Of a stretch of DNA of 64,000 bases, positions 44,194-52,939 are shown in pieces; the first letter of the stretch is position 1, and the number at the start of each line of letters is the position of its first letter. The notes beneath the pieces were generated by a model. It did no database searches and was not told where the DNA came from. It saw only the letters and a list, made by a program, of their open reading frames with translations. Source of the DNA: CAZOVB01 sp964583095 (GTDB lineage Bacteria; Planctomycetota; Phycisphaerae; SM23-33); contig CAZOVB010000006.1 in NCBI GenBank assembly GCA_964583095.1, positions 1 through 64,000 of the forward strand, written 5' to 3'. A program made the position numbers and the translations under genes.

Positions 44194-44662
44194 GGTTGGC
44201 GTAGATCCCGGCCATCAGGTCGTCCAGCAGCACGCCCGTGCCCAACGGAATCTTCTCCAGTTGGCGGGCGGGGGGAGGCTTGAGGATGTCAAACACGCGA
44301 AAGCAGAGGAATCCGACGCAGGCCACCAGGGCCCAGCGTCCCGGCTGCCAGGCGATCGGACCGGCCTGGAGGGGCATCAAGAGAAGCGCCACCGCCTGAC
44401 CGGCAAACTCATCGATCGTGCACTGGGAGGGGTCTTTTCGGCCGAAGGTCCGCTGTGCGTGACCTCCCAGTCCGATGCACGCAGCGCTGCTCAGAAGGAC
44501 CACAGCGACCATCGACCCGGTCAAGCAGACCTGTCGACCCGAGGAAGCCCAGGCCGTCAAGGCGTAGAAGAGGACAACCACGGCCGAGCCCCATGTCCCG
44601 GGGGCCACGGGTAGATACCCCGTCCCCAGGCCCGTGACGAGAAGTGTCTTAAGCCGATTCAT
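44150..44662 (-). CDS. pgpA: Phosphatidylglycerophosphatase A
   Basis: A 170-residue integral membrane enzyme that dephosphorylates phosphatidylglycerophosphate to phosphatidylglycerol. Family signature residues are all present: GTGYLPVAPGTWGS near the N-terminus, TIDEFAGQ, FRVFDILKPPPARQLE and PLGTGVLLDDLMAGIYAN. Its start lies 14 bases inside pgsA, so the two consecutive steps of PG synthesis are translationally coupled. The 3' end overlaps the opposite-strand kinase-like membrane gene. Confidence 0.95.
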   Translation of the reverse strand: MNRLKTLLVTGLGTGYLPVAPGTWGSAVVVLFYALTAWASSGRQVCLTGSMVAVVLLSSAACIGLGGHAQRTFGRKDPSQCTIDEFAGQAVALLLMPLQAGPIAWQPGRWALVACVGFLCFRVFDILKPPPARQLEKIPLGTGVLLDDLMAGIYANLTAQLILRLGLGMQ

Positions 44663-45299
44663 CGCGGGAAAGCAGGCTTCGCGTCTTGCTGAGGTAGCCC
44701 AGACCGGAGGTGACGGTTACGATCACGGCCAACCAGACCATGGCGATCTTGAGCCACATGGCCCAGGGCGCGTCGCGGAGGAAACCCAGTTGCACCAGGA
44801 CCACGCAGATGGCCACGGATTGCACGAACATCTTGATCTTGCCGGCCGGTGTGGCGGGGAATTTAAGCCCCTGGGATTCGCTGTAGCCCCGAACGGCCGA
44901 GATGGCGAATTCCCTGGCGAGGATGACCACGACCATCCAGGCCTGGACGCTGCTGGCCATGTGGCCCGTCAGCCAGCCGGGAACCTCCCGCTGCACTTCC
45001 AGCGCATAAGGCGTCAGGGCGAAGTTGGATCCGGCCAGCATGGTAAACGCCCCGACCACGAGGACCTTGTCGACGAAGGGATCGACAATGCGGCCAAAGG
45101 CAGTGGTCATGTTGTACTTTCGCGCGATATGCCCGTCAGCCACGTCGGTAAGACCGGAGACCACGTAGACCACAAATGCCGAAAGCATCAGCCATTTGCT
45201 CCACGATGCCGTCGGCTCGTAGAGCCCCAGCAGGAGGAAGAAGACCGCCGCCAGCAGCAGCCTGCCGACCGTAAGCTTGTTCGGGATATTCCAGATCAT
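44649..45299 (-). CDS. pgsA: CDP-diacylglycerol-glycerol-3-phosphate 3-phosphatidyltransferase
   Basis: A 216-residue polytopic CDP-alcohol phosphotransferase making phosphatidylglycerophosphate. The diagnostic motif D-x2-D-G-x2-A-R-x8-G-x3-D-x3-D is intact (DVADGHIAR, eight residues, GRIVDPFVD). Met at 45299 (MIWNIPNKLTVGR) is the family-like start, with AGAAGG upstream; the frame runs to 45329. First gene of the pgsA-pgpA pair. Confidence 0.95.
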   Translation of the reverse strand: MIWNIPNKLTVGRLLLAAVFFLLLGLYEPTASWSKWLMLSAFVVYVVSGLTDVADGHIARKYNMTTAFGRIVDPFVDKVLVVGAFTMLAGSNFALTPYALEVQREVPGWLTGHMASSVQAWMVVVILAREFAISAVRGYSESQGLKFPATPAGKIKMFVQSVAICVVLVQLGFLRDAPWAMWLKIAMVWLAVIVTVTSGLGYLSKTRSLLSRDESA

Positions 45300-45388
45300 C
45301 TGTCTTGACCTTCTAAGCCTCGCTTGCACCGTATCACCCGGAAATCATAGCGGTCTGGTCGGCCCCTCGCCACTGCAAAGGGGTTGCC

Positions 45389-46204
45389 TCAGCGTTTTGG
45401 CCCGGATCGCTCCGGACCGAAATGACGCTCACGAAGGGCCCGTGGCGAGCAGCCCCAGAGGGCATGGGCGGTGCGGTTGAACTTCTGCAGATCGGCGATG
45501 CCCACCTGCACTGCGATCACCTTCACCGGAAGGTTCGAATAGAGCAGGAGATGGCGGGCCTGCTGCATTCTCCGCCTCCGGATGTACAGCAGCGGCGTGG
45601 TGTCCAACTCTCGGGAGAACAGCCGCGTGAGATGGTTGTGCGACAGGCCGACCTGCCCGGCCAGATCCGCCACCCGCAACGGCTCGGACAGGCGCGTCTC
45701 GATCAGTCGCAGCGCTTCGCGAAGCGCCGGGTGCCTGGCCGACTGGGTCCCGCCGGGGATGGGCTGGGAGTCCACCAGTCGCCAGAGCATGTCCCAGAGG
45801 CGGATATCCGTTCGGTCCTGCTGGGCCGGGTGCAGAGAGAGCATCTCGTCGATATCGCTGCGCATGTGGGGGGCGTGCTCGGGTGCTTTCAGCAGGAGCG
45901 GGCCGGTGAAAGACCTACGGGGCCACCGGAAATGGACCGCGCGATGCAGAGATGGGCCCGAGAGATGGAAGGTCCGCGTCACGTCGGGGCTCATCAGCAG
46001 TACGTGGTCCGGGGCCAGCGGATAGCGTTTTCCGCCAATCTCCACCTGTCCGATGTACTCGGTCAGCGCCAGGGCCCAGAGATCGCGAAGGCAGTAGGGC
46101 CCGGACGAGGTCAGGTCCAGGCGCAGGCAGAGAACATGTACCGTTTCGGGTCGGCGGCGAAGCAGGCGGAGAAACGATTCGTTGGCAGTCATGGAGTGAA
46201 TCAT
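45389..46204 (-). CDS. AraC-family transcriptional regulator
   Basis: 271 residues. The N-terminal cupin-like effector domain (about 20-110) includes IEIGGKRYPLAPDHVLLM-like residues with PDHVLLMSPDV and HRAVHFRW. The C-terminal pair of helix-turn-helix motifs is LRVADLAGQVGLSHNHLTRL and LPVKVIAVQVGIADLQKFNR. This domain order is typical of sugar-responsive AraC regulators. Either Met1 (46204) or Met5 (46192) may be the start; neither has a ribosome site, and a promoter-like element overlaps Met1. Effector and target unknown; the divergent TauE-like permease is the nearest candidate target. Confidence 0.85.
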   Translation of the reverse strand: MIHSMTANESFLRLLRRRPETVHVLCLRLDLTSSGPYCLRDLWALALTEYIGQVEIGGKRYPLAPDHVLLMSPDVTRTFHLSGPSLHRAVHFRWPRRSFTGPLLLKAPEHAPHMRSDIDEMLSLHPAQQDRTDIRLWDMLWRLVDSQPIPGGTQSARHPALREALRLIETRLSEPLRVADLAGQVGLSHNHLTRLFSRELDTTPLLYIRRRRMQQARHLLLYSNLPVKVIAVQVGIADLQKFNRTAHALWGCSPRALRERHFGPERSGPKR

Positions 46205-46231
46205 TACGAGTAATGGGGTAGCATGTCAATT
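46203..46231 (-). promoter_or_regulatory. Promoter-like element at the start of the AraC regulator
   Basis: On the minus strand TTGACA (46226-46231), a 17-base spacer and TAATGA (46203-46208). The -10 is a weak match and overlaps the ATG at 46204. If real, translation would begin at 46192 on an almost leaderless transcript. Confidence 0.25.
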
Positions 46232-46339
46232 GCTTTTGCGGGCCCGGGCGGGTAGGCTCGCACCAGGTGATACTTTGATCCCGAGGAAACCCATGCGGAA
46301 AGAAACCCCAGAGCGGCAGCTTCGACCCGGAGCCGGAGG

Positions 46340-47086
46340 ATGAGCATTGCCCCGGCGGTGTTTGCGGTGGTCCTGGCTGCGGCGGTTCAGGGCTACGGCG
46401 GGTTCGGCTTCGGCATCGTGGCCATGGCGGTCCTGGCCATGCTCCGCGTGCCGATGGAGTCTGCTTCGGCCTTCGTGACCGTGGCGGCGACGCTGCTGGT
46501 GGCGGTGCTGGCGTGGCTGTCGCGGCGGGATGGCAAGATCGCCTGGGACCAGGTCGCGCTGATCTGCGCCGGGGCCCTGGTCGGCGTGCCGCTGGGGTAT
46601 CTCTTCCTGGTGACCTTCGGAGATCAGCCGGCCGGGAGGGTGGTTCTGGGCCTCGTGCTGGTAGGCTTCTGCATCGCAGGGCTCCTCAAGCCTCCGGCCG
46701 GCAGGGGCAAAAGCTCCGGACCCGCCCTGCCGGTGGGGGTCCTGAGCGGATTCCTGGGCGGGGCGTTCGTCACCGGAGGCCCGCCGGTCGTGCTCTACCT
46801 GTACTCACGCGCAAAGGACCCGCGAACCATGAAGCCGACCATCCAGGTGATCTTCCTGGTGGTCTGCATCTTCCGCCTGGCTACAGCCGCCGGATCGAAG
46901 GTCTTCTTCCGCAGGGACGTGAAAATCGCGTCGGCCATTTCGGCCCCGCTTGCCCTGGTCCTGCTGGGGCTGGGGCATCATCTGTCCTGCAAGAGCTCAC
47001 CGGCGGTCTTCGCCCGGGTCGTTCAGATGATCATCGGCCTGACCGGCGCGGTCCTGGTGGTCCGTGCGATCCAGGATCTGCTCTGA
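46340..47086 (+). CDS. TauE/SafE-family membrane permease
   Basis: 248 residues with about eight predicted TM helices in two repeated halves. Family-typical segments are VQGYGGFGFGIVAM and GVLSGFLGGAFVTGGPPVVLYL. Members export sulfite, sulfoacetate or other small organic anions; the substrate here is not determinable. GGAG lies 7 bases before the ATG. The 3' end overlaps the opposite-strand P-loop kinase gene by 90 bases. Confidence 0.88.
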   Translation: MSIAPAVFAVVLAAAVQGYGGFGFGIVAMAVLAMLRVPMESASAFVTVAATLLVAVLAWLSRRDGKIAWDQVALICAGALVGVPLGYLFLVTFGDQPAGRVVLGLVLVGFCIAGLLKPPAGRGKSSGPALPVGVLSGFLGGAFVTGGPPVVLYLYSRAKDPRTMKPTIQVIFLVVCIFRLATAAGSKVFFRRDVKIASAISAPLALVLLGLGHHLSCKSSPAVFARVVQMIIGLTGAVLVVRAIQDLL

Positions 47087-47704
47087 TTCCGACCCCGCCA
47101 GGCCCAGGACCTCCATGCACCGCTGGAGAAGCTGCTGGGGTGTTTCCTCGGGCCTGACTTCAAGAGGCTCCAGGCCCAGGCGGCGGGCGGCTGCGGTCAT
47201 TCTGCGGTCGTATTCCAGCGTCCGGGCGAGGAACTTCTCGATCATCCTTTTCTGCCGGGCAGGCCGCGTCGGATGCCCGCTGTTTGCGAGGATCCGCTCT
47301 GTGAGCAGCTCAGCCGGTGCTCTCAGCAGCAGGGGGCGGACCTGCGAAGAACTTAGCGAGACGATCGAGTCGGGCCAGAGGGCGGAGCCTTCGAGGATCA
47401 GCCGGCCAGGTTCACAACTGCCCAGGTGCTCATCGATCCGGGCTTGGACCAGGGGCCAGACGTTGCGGCGATAGTGGGCCAGGACGTCCTGGATCAGCTC
47501 CTCGACCTCCAGCGAAAGGTAATGCTCCGCCACGTGGGCGGGGACTTCTTTGCCCTGGGGCTTCCAGGGCCTGCCCGGGTGGCGGGCCAGGGAGTCGGTG
47601 GAGAGCTGTTGGGCCCCGAGCTTGCGGGCAAGCTGCTCGGCGAGCGTCGACTTTCCCACGTGCGACGTCCCTCCAATGAGTATAACGCCCGACCCGTCAG
47701 CCAT
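46997..47704 (-). CDS. P-loop kinase-like ATPase
   Basis: 235 residues. Walker A GGTSHVGKST at the N-terminus, followed by ARKLGAQQLSTDSLAR, resembles small nucleoside/sugar or zeta-type kinases and 2-phosphoglycerate kinase. ILEGSALWPD is a probable Walker B strand. Substrate unknown. The last 30 residues (after VLGLAG) are encoded antisense to the TauE gene end and are hydrophilic, perhaps a run-on tail. ATG 47704 overlaps the stop of the acetyltransferase gene upstream; TTG 47710 is an alternative start. Confidence 0.78.
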   Translation of the reverse strand: MADGSGVILIGGTSHVGKSTLAEQLARKLGAQQLSTDSLARHPGRPWKPQGKEVPAHVAEHYLSLEVEELIQDVLAHYRRNVWPLVQARIDEHLGSCEPGRLILEGSALWPDSIVSLSSSQVRPLLLRAPAELLTERILANSGHPTRPARQKRMIEKFLARTLEYDRRMTAAARRLGLEPLEVRPEETPQQLLQRCMEVLGLAGSESEQILDRTDHQDRAGQADDHLNDPGEDRR

Positions 47705-48245
47705 GCCCAACCCCCTCAGGCCGAAGCTCCAGGTGGTAGTCTACGGTTCCGCACGGGGTGGAGGAGTTTGGCCCTGCCCAGCCGGCCTCGATGAATCCGC
47801 AACTGCGGTACATGCTCCGGGCCGGGGCGAAGAAGGCCTCGCCGCCGGTGCGGACATGGACCCGGGAGAAGCCCTGTCGCCGCAGGAGCCCCAGCGCATT
47901 TTGAAGCTGGGCCTTGCCGATCCCCTTGCCCTGGAAGTCGGGCAGGACGCAGTTGTGGCCGATGCGGGCAGTGGGGCGCTCACGCGGGTCCCAGGAGACG
48001 AACCCGACCGGCCTGGCTGCTTGGAACGTCACGATGCAGCAGGCCCCGACGGTGTCGGGATGTTCGAAAAACGCACGGTCCGCCCGCGCCCAGGCGTCGA
48101 GGTGCTCGTTTCGCCGCGGCCAACGTGCATAGCTCCGCTTGAGCAGGGAAAGGATATCCCCCGGCCCGAGGGACTCGATGCGGCGGAAGGTGATCTGGGT
48201 ATAGGCCTTGCCGGCGTGCTGTGGGTTGCGGCTCATCGGCCCCAT
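47697..48245 (-). CDS. GNAT-family N-acetyltransferase
   Basis: 182 residues. Acetyl-CoA motif A is evident in NCVLPDFQGKGIGKAQLQ (Q-x-x-G-x-G), followed by ALGLLRRQGFSRVHVRTGG and YRSCGFIEAG, the usual motif B. Substrate unknown. Start at ATG 48245 or 48236; the spacing of ribosome-site-like G-runs does not decide. Co-directional and overlapping with the P-loop kinase gene, so they form a two-gene operon. Confidence 0.85.
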   Translation of the reverse strand: MGPMSRNPQHAGKAYTQITFRRIESLGPGDILSLLKRSYARWPRRNEHLDAWARADRAFFEHPDTVGACCIVTFQAARPVGFVSWDPRERPTARIGHNCVLPDFQGKGIGKAQLQNALGLLRRQGFSRVHVRTGGEAFFAPARSMYRSCGFIEAGWAGPNSSTPCGTVDYHLELRPEGVGHG

Positions 48246-48327
48246 GGTATCCCGAACCCCCACTGGAAAACAGGCCCTGGCCGGGCGCTTGACTGGAGAA
48301 GGCGCTTGTGCGAGAATTCAGCCATCG

Positions 48328-48401
48328 CGGGGCGTAGCTCAGCTTGGCAGAGCGCCTGCTTTGGGAGCAGGAGGCCGTAGGTTCAAATCCTATCGCCCCG
48401 A
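48328..48401 (+). tRNA. tRNA-Pro (anticodon TGG)
   Basis: Full cloverleaf: acceptor stem CGGGGCG/CGCCCCG (48328-48334 with 48394-48400), D arm GCTC...GAGC, anticodon stem CCTGC/GCAGG with loop TTTGGGA and anticodon TGG at 48362-48364, a T arm with TTCAAAT, and discriminator A. CCA is not encoded, so it is added after transcription. A long perfect hairpin begins at its 3' end. Confidence 0.95.
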
Positions 48402-48447
48402 TATTGAAGGAAGACCCGTCGGAATGACGGGTCTTCCTTCAATATCG
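48399..48447. repeat. 22-bp perfect inverted repeat abutting the tRNA-Pro 3' end
   Basis: Arms 48399-48420 and 48426-48447 pair perfectly around a 5-base loop (GGAAT). The first arm includes the last bases of the tRNA. No T-run follows, so it is not a standard intrinsic terminator, although it may still stop transcription or guide 3' processing. Confidence 0.7.
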
Positions 48448-48528
48448 GCAGGTTCGCCTGTAGTATACCATGGCTGCAAGCAGCCATGCGATTGGATTCC
48501 TGCCAGAAGCCGTCAAACCCCCGCAGTC

Positions 48529-48729
48529 CCAGCGAGCCATCAGGTAGTAGCTCCAGATGACCACCTCGTGAAGCTCGCAGACTGGGAGGGTCTTGTTTCG
48601 ATTATGACAGCTCTGGCCTGGCGGGACACGGACTGGATATCAATTGGTCGAAATGCGCGGCTGTATGCAAAGTCCTGCCGCAAGACAGGCCTCGCACCGG
48701 ACGAGGCCAATCTCTACGGCCGCGTTTGA
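48529..48729 (+). other. Possible coding remnant in a gene-poor stretch
   Basis: Between the hairpin and the WD40 gene (48448-48771) no complete gene is seen. An open frame here reads like a protein C-terminus (APDDHLVKLADWEGL, WISIGRNARLYAKSC), faintly resembling the end of a glycosyltransferase, but has no start or ribosome site. Recorded as a weak relic only. Confidence 0.15.
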
Positions 48730-48771
48730 CACGAAGCCTCGCGAGCTGTTCGCAGTCTTGTGCCGTTGTCT

Positions 48772-51291
48772 TCAGCGGGTCATGGCCGCCTGTCGACGGT
48801 ACTCGATTCTCCGCAGTGCTGCCTGGGCCAGCACGGTGACGTGGGCCTTCCGCTCGCCCTTGGCGAGTTTGGCCAGGAGGGCCAGGGCCTTGGGGGATGC
48901 GATTCGCTCGAGCACGCGGACGGCCCGTCCGACGCGCACGGCCTCGGGGCTGGCGGTGGTGGGTCTTTTTGCCTCTTCGAGCAGCTTGTCCAGGCGGCTG
49001 AGCTTCTCTGCAGGCGGGGCGGTATTGGTCCTTCGGTGCCTTTCCAGTAACTGCCGGCGAGCTTCGGTCACAGCTTCGATAATGGCCGGCCCGTGGCGGA
49101 CGAGCTCTTCGTAGGCGGCTTTGCGCTGGGCGAAGCGGGGAGAATTCAGTTGCTCCAGCATCTGCTGGATCTTCTCGTCGGAGAGACGCTGAGCGGGCTC
49201 GAGCTTTTCCTCGATGGCTGTGATGGAAGCATCGCCGCGGGCGGCCAGGACGTTTGCAGCCGTTGCGGCATCCTTTGCTGATTTACCCAGTGCGTCCCAC
49301 AGATCGGCGAAGGATTCCTTGCGGGCCGGTGGATCCTCCAGTGCCATGTCGGACAGATCCCAGACGATTGCCGATGAATCGATACTTCCCGAGACGAGCT
49401 TCTTTTCATCGGAGGAAAAGGCAAGTGCGGTGACTTCGCGGCTGTGTCCTGCGAAGACGGCCAGAAGCTTGCCCTGGCAGGTATCGTAGACGCCGACTCT
49501 TCCTCGGAACGATCCAACGGCCAGGAGCCTGCCGCTGGAGGAGATGGCCAGGCAGCGGACGATCGGGGTTTCGTTGCCGGGGTTGTTTTTTCGGCTGGGC
49601 ATTTGCGGATAGAGCCCGAGCATATGGCCCGTGTCGACCTCGTAGGCCAGGAGCTGGTTACGCATCACGGTGGCGAAGAACTCTCCTGTATTGCTCAGGG
49701 CACGGTAGGAGGAGAGGTTGGGGGTATCGCCCGAGGCCACGAAAAGCTGCTTGCCGGCCAGGGCGTCATACACCCGGTAGCTGCCGTTGGTGACGGCCAC
49801 CATGATTCCTGAACCGGCATCGATGATCAGTTGCGACTGGTTTCCGACAGGCCAGGATCGCGCGGGCTTGTCCGGGGCAGCGGCATCCAACTGCTCGATA
49901 CGGTTGCCCTGGACGGCCAGGAATCTTCGGCCCGCGATGTCGGTCGTGGGGTGGGTCAGTTCCTTTCCATCCAGCTTGACTGCGCCTGTGATTTCCAGGC
50001 GATCCAGTCGGATGAAATGGACGCGGTCCTGTCCGATCCAGGCCGCCCGAGCTCCGCGAGCGGGCACCCTGGCCAGGCCTGTGGATACCTCCGGGCCCTT
50101 TACGCGGGTCAGATGCCGCCCCGTGGAAGCATCCCAAGCCCTGCAGCTACCATCCAGGGCGGCGGTTAGGATTCGACGATCCATATCGAAGAAGGCGACA
50201 CTGGCGATGGTTTCGGTGTGCCCCATGTCGGTCATCGCCTGGCGGGCCTTTTGGAGGTCCCATGCGAAGATCTGGGGCGTGGCACCGGTGGCGTAGAAAC
50301 GTTGGCCGTCCGGACTGACCACCAGGGCGGACATGGCCGGCCAGGTGGGAAGGTTCTTCGGGCTCTGGCCCGGGCCAACCCGCTTGACCTGGTATTTCTT
50401 ATAGTCTTGTGCGATAAGTATACCCTTGGAATCGCTCATCCAGCGGATTTTGCTCCCGGGCAAGGAGCGTCGCTTGAGCTTGATATGCTTGGTGACCTTC
50501 AGGGCGGCCATGTTGCACAGATCGATGGACTCGGTTCCGTCGGCATCGCGTCTTATGAGGTAGGCCCCGACCCAGGCGCCGTCGGGTGAGAAGGCGACAT
50601 CTCGGCAGATGGAGTGGTCGCCGGGCATCTCGATCTGTGCAGCGGGCTTTTCCGTGGCCAGGTCGTAGAGGATCGCTCGAGCGGGGCTGCCCGGCTGAGC
50701 GGCAATGAGGTACTTGCCATCGGGCGATACATCGATCTCGGCTCCCTGGGCGAACTCGCGGCTGAAGCTGCGCTCTGCAAGGTCCCACTGGCGGATTCTA
50801 TCGCCGGCGGCCAGGTAGAGACTTCGGCCATCGGGGGCCCAGGCGACGCGGGTCAGGTACTGGTTTTTGGTTCCGCCGGGCAAGGTGCCCTGATGGATGG
50901 GTTTTTCGGTGCCCCGCCGGCAAAGGGCCCACTTTGCCCCGGCCATGCCGATGGCCAGTTGGCTGCCATCGGGGGAAAAGACCATCTGATGGATGCTTCG
51001 CCGCTTGAAGGTCCAGCCTCCGATTTTCTGGCCGGTCTGCGTATCCCAGAGGACAACTTCGGCATGTCTCTTGCGGTCATGAGCCGAGGCCAGCGTGCTG
51101 GAATTGGGGGAAATCGCCAGCCGATGGCCCCGGGTGGCTGCCCGCAGGGCGTCATTTTCCAGGACCACCAGGGCCCCTTCGGGCAGGGGTGCACTGCCGG
51201 CCTCGGGTGTCTGTGCGTGGGCAATCCCCCCGAAGAAAGAGACCGATACGATTCCGGCGATCAACCCTCTGACTGCATGATTCCGAAGCAT
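48772..51291 (-). CDS. Exported WD40-repeat protein
   Basis: 839 residues with a signal peptide (GLIAGIVSVSFFGGIAHAQ). Residues about 30-640 form WD40/YVTN-type propeller blades, e.g. FSPDGSQLAIGMAG, AWAPDGRSLYLAAG, VRCLAISSSGRLLAVGSFRG and VTALAFSSDEKKLVSGS ending in AIVWDLSD. The C-terminal 190 residues are helical and charged (QRKAAYEELVRHGPAIIEAV, VRVLERIASPKALALLAKLA), like the HEAT-related tail found on many planctomycete WD40 proteins. AAAGGAG before ATG 51291 sets the start. Role unknown; it is divergent from a truncated sulfatase. Confidence 0.82.
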   Translation of the reverse strand: MLRNHAVRGLIAGIVSVSFFGGIAHAQTPEAGSAPLPEGALVVLENDALRAATRGHRLAISPNSSTLASAHDRKRHAEVVLWDTQTGQKIGGWTFKRRSIHQMVFSPDGSQLAIGMAGAKWALCRRGTEKPIHQGTLPGGTKNQYLTRVAWAPDGRSLYLAAGDRIRQWDLAERSFSREFAQGAEIDVSPDGKYLIAAQPGSPARAILYDLATEKPAAQIEMPGDHSICRDVAFSPDGAWVGAYLIRRDADGTESIDLCNMAALKVTKHIKLKRRSLPGSKIRWMSDSKGILIAQDYKKYQVKRVGPGQSPKNLPTWPAMSALVVSPDGQRFYATGATPQIFAWDLQKARQAMTDMGHTETIASVAFFDMDRRILTAALDGSCRAWDASTGRHLTRVKGPEVSTGLARVPARGARAAWIGQDRVHFIRLDRLEITGAVKLDGKELTHPTTDIAGRRFLAVQGNRIEQLDAAAPDKPARSWPVGNQSQLIIDAGSGIMVAVTNGSYRVYDALAGKQLFVASGDTPNLSSYRALSNTGEFFATVMRNQLLAYEVDTGHMLGLYPQMPSRKNNPGNETPIVRCLAISSSGRLLAVGSFRGRVGVYDTCQGKLLAVFAGHSREVTALAFSSDEKKLVSGSIDSSAIVWDLSDMALEDPPARKESFADLWDALGKSAKDAATAANVLAARGDASITAIEEKLEPAQRLSDEKIQQMLEQLNSPRFAQRKAAYEELVRHGPAIIEAVTEARRQLLERHRRTNTAPPAEKLSRLDKLLEEAKRPTTASPEAVRVGRAVRVLERIASPKALALLAKLAKGERKAHVTVLAQAALRRIEYRRQAAMTR

Positions 51292-51369
51292 CCTCAACTC
51301 CTTTCCTTTGTAATAAAGGTAATCGAGCCGTCGCGAGATTAAAAGCACTGCCTGTGCATTTGGGTAAGT

Positions 51370-52740
51370 GTGTACTTTCTTTGCGACAAAGCTTGTGCGT
51401 CGAGAAGACCGCTGCTGTTGGAGCAAGGTCAGACGCTCCTGGGGGTGGTCGGTTCCAAAGAGGTCTCAGGAGCCGGATACGAAACGTCCCTGGTGGGAAA
51501 GGCGCATTTTCAGCCGACCGAAAGCACGCCGGAGTACCCATCGCTGGAGTCCAACCCGATTGTGAAAGACCTGGGCTTCTGGCGGGGTTTCCACGGGCCC
51601 TGGTATGGCTTCGACCACATCGAGATCATGCGGAACCACGGTGACCAGTGGAGCTGCGGCCGGCATTATGCGATCTGGATGGAAGAGCAGGGCTTTGCCA
51701 ACTGGCGGGACTACTTTCCCGACGGGCGCGGGGACCGCGACGCCAGGCAGCGCAAAGGGTATTACGACCCGGCCCGGCGCCGCTGGTCCCTGCCCGAACA
51801 GTACCACTACAACCACTTCATCTCCCAACGGACGATCGAGCGGATCGAACATGCCTCCCGGGCCGACAAACCATTCTTCTGCTGGGCGAGCTTCCCCGAT
51901 CCGCATCCGCCGTACATCGTCCCCGCGCCCTGGTCGGAGATTTACGACCCGAATCAGGTGCCCATCGCGCAGCTTACCCCGGGCGAGCACGAACGCAACC
52001 GGAGGCACTTCGGCCTGACACAGCAGGAGGGCGCCGATGAAAAATTGCGGGAGCTGTTCGCCGGGGACGGCGCGGTCCACGGTGCCCATGCCCACCGGCT
52101 CGATCCGCAGGAAGTCCGCGCCAACACCGCCTGCTACTGGGCGTTGGTGAGTTTCATGGATGAGCATGTGGGCAGGATCCTCCAGGCCCTGGAGGCCCTG
52201 GGACATGCGGAGAACACGCTGGTGGTCTTTGCGACCGATCATGGCCACTACCTGGGCCACCACGGGCTCTACAACAAGGCGATCCACCACTACGAAGACC
52301 TGCTTCGGATTGCTATGATCGTCCGCTGGCCCGGGAGGACCCCGCCCGGCAGCGTCAGCAACGACCTCCAGAACCTCGTGGACCTGGCCCCGAGTTTCCT
52401 TTCAGCGGCGGGGGTGGAGATTCCTTTCCACATGACCGGCAAGGATGCGACGGGCAACTGGTCCGGCCAAGCGCCCGTGCGGGATTATTCGATCACCGAA
52501 AACCATCACGGGTATCGAAAGGCGCATTTGCACACCTACGTGGAGGACCGATACAAGATCACCGTCTACCGCGCATGGGACGAGGGCGAACTGTTCGACC
52601 TCCAGGAGGACCCGGGAGAACTCAACAACCTCTGGGACGATCCGGACAGCCAGCTTCTTAAACGCGACCTGCTGCTTCGATTCCACCAGGCCCGGATGGA
52701 CAGCGAGCAGATGCGCATGCCCAGGACGGCCGGGGCCTGA
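51370..52740 (+). pseudogene. Sulfatase lacking its catalytic N-terminus (truncated)
   Basis: Sulfatase-like sequence begins abruptly near 51466 with GAGYETSLVGKAHFQP, the segment that normally follows the formylglycine motif C-x-P-S-R by some 50 residues. The first ~110 residues, with the metal-binding DD and the CxPSR, are missing. The sequence before 51466 is unrelated and leads into the divergent WD40 promoter. The rest is intact: CWASFPDPHPPY, VVFATDHGHYLGHHGLYNK, and a C-terminal LFDLQEDPGELNNL. Without the formylglycine site it cannot be an active sulfatase. Most likely a 5' deletion or rearrangement product; the uninterrupted frame suggests recent loss. Confidence 0.8.
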
Positions 52741-52794
52741 GCAGCCCAAAGCGCGGGAAGAGCACAGTTAATCGCGTCTGAGGCGCAGTTTTTC

Positions 52795-52822
52795 TTGACC
52801 ATTGAGGTCCATCGGAGATAAT
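52795..52822 (+). promoter_or_regulatory. Candidate promoter of the small membrane protein gene
   Basis: TTGACC (52795-52800), a 16-base spacer and GATAAT (52817-52822), each 5 of 6 to consensus, 118 bases before ATG 52940. Confidence 0.5.
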
Positions 52823-52939
52823 CGGATTGGCTTGCGCTGGACAGAGCGGGACAGCCCCACGGGCCGATGTTTGAGGCTTACTGGGCAAGTGCGGTTTCGA
52901 GCAGCAACAGGGAAACTTTTCGGGACTAGGAGTAACGGG

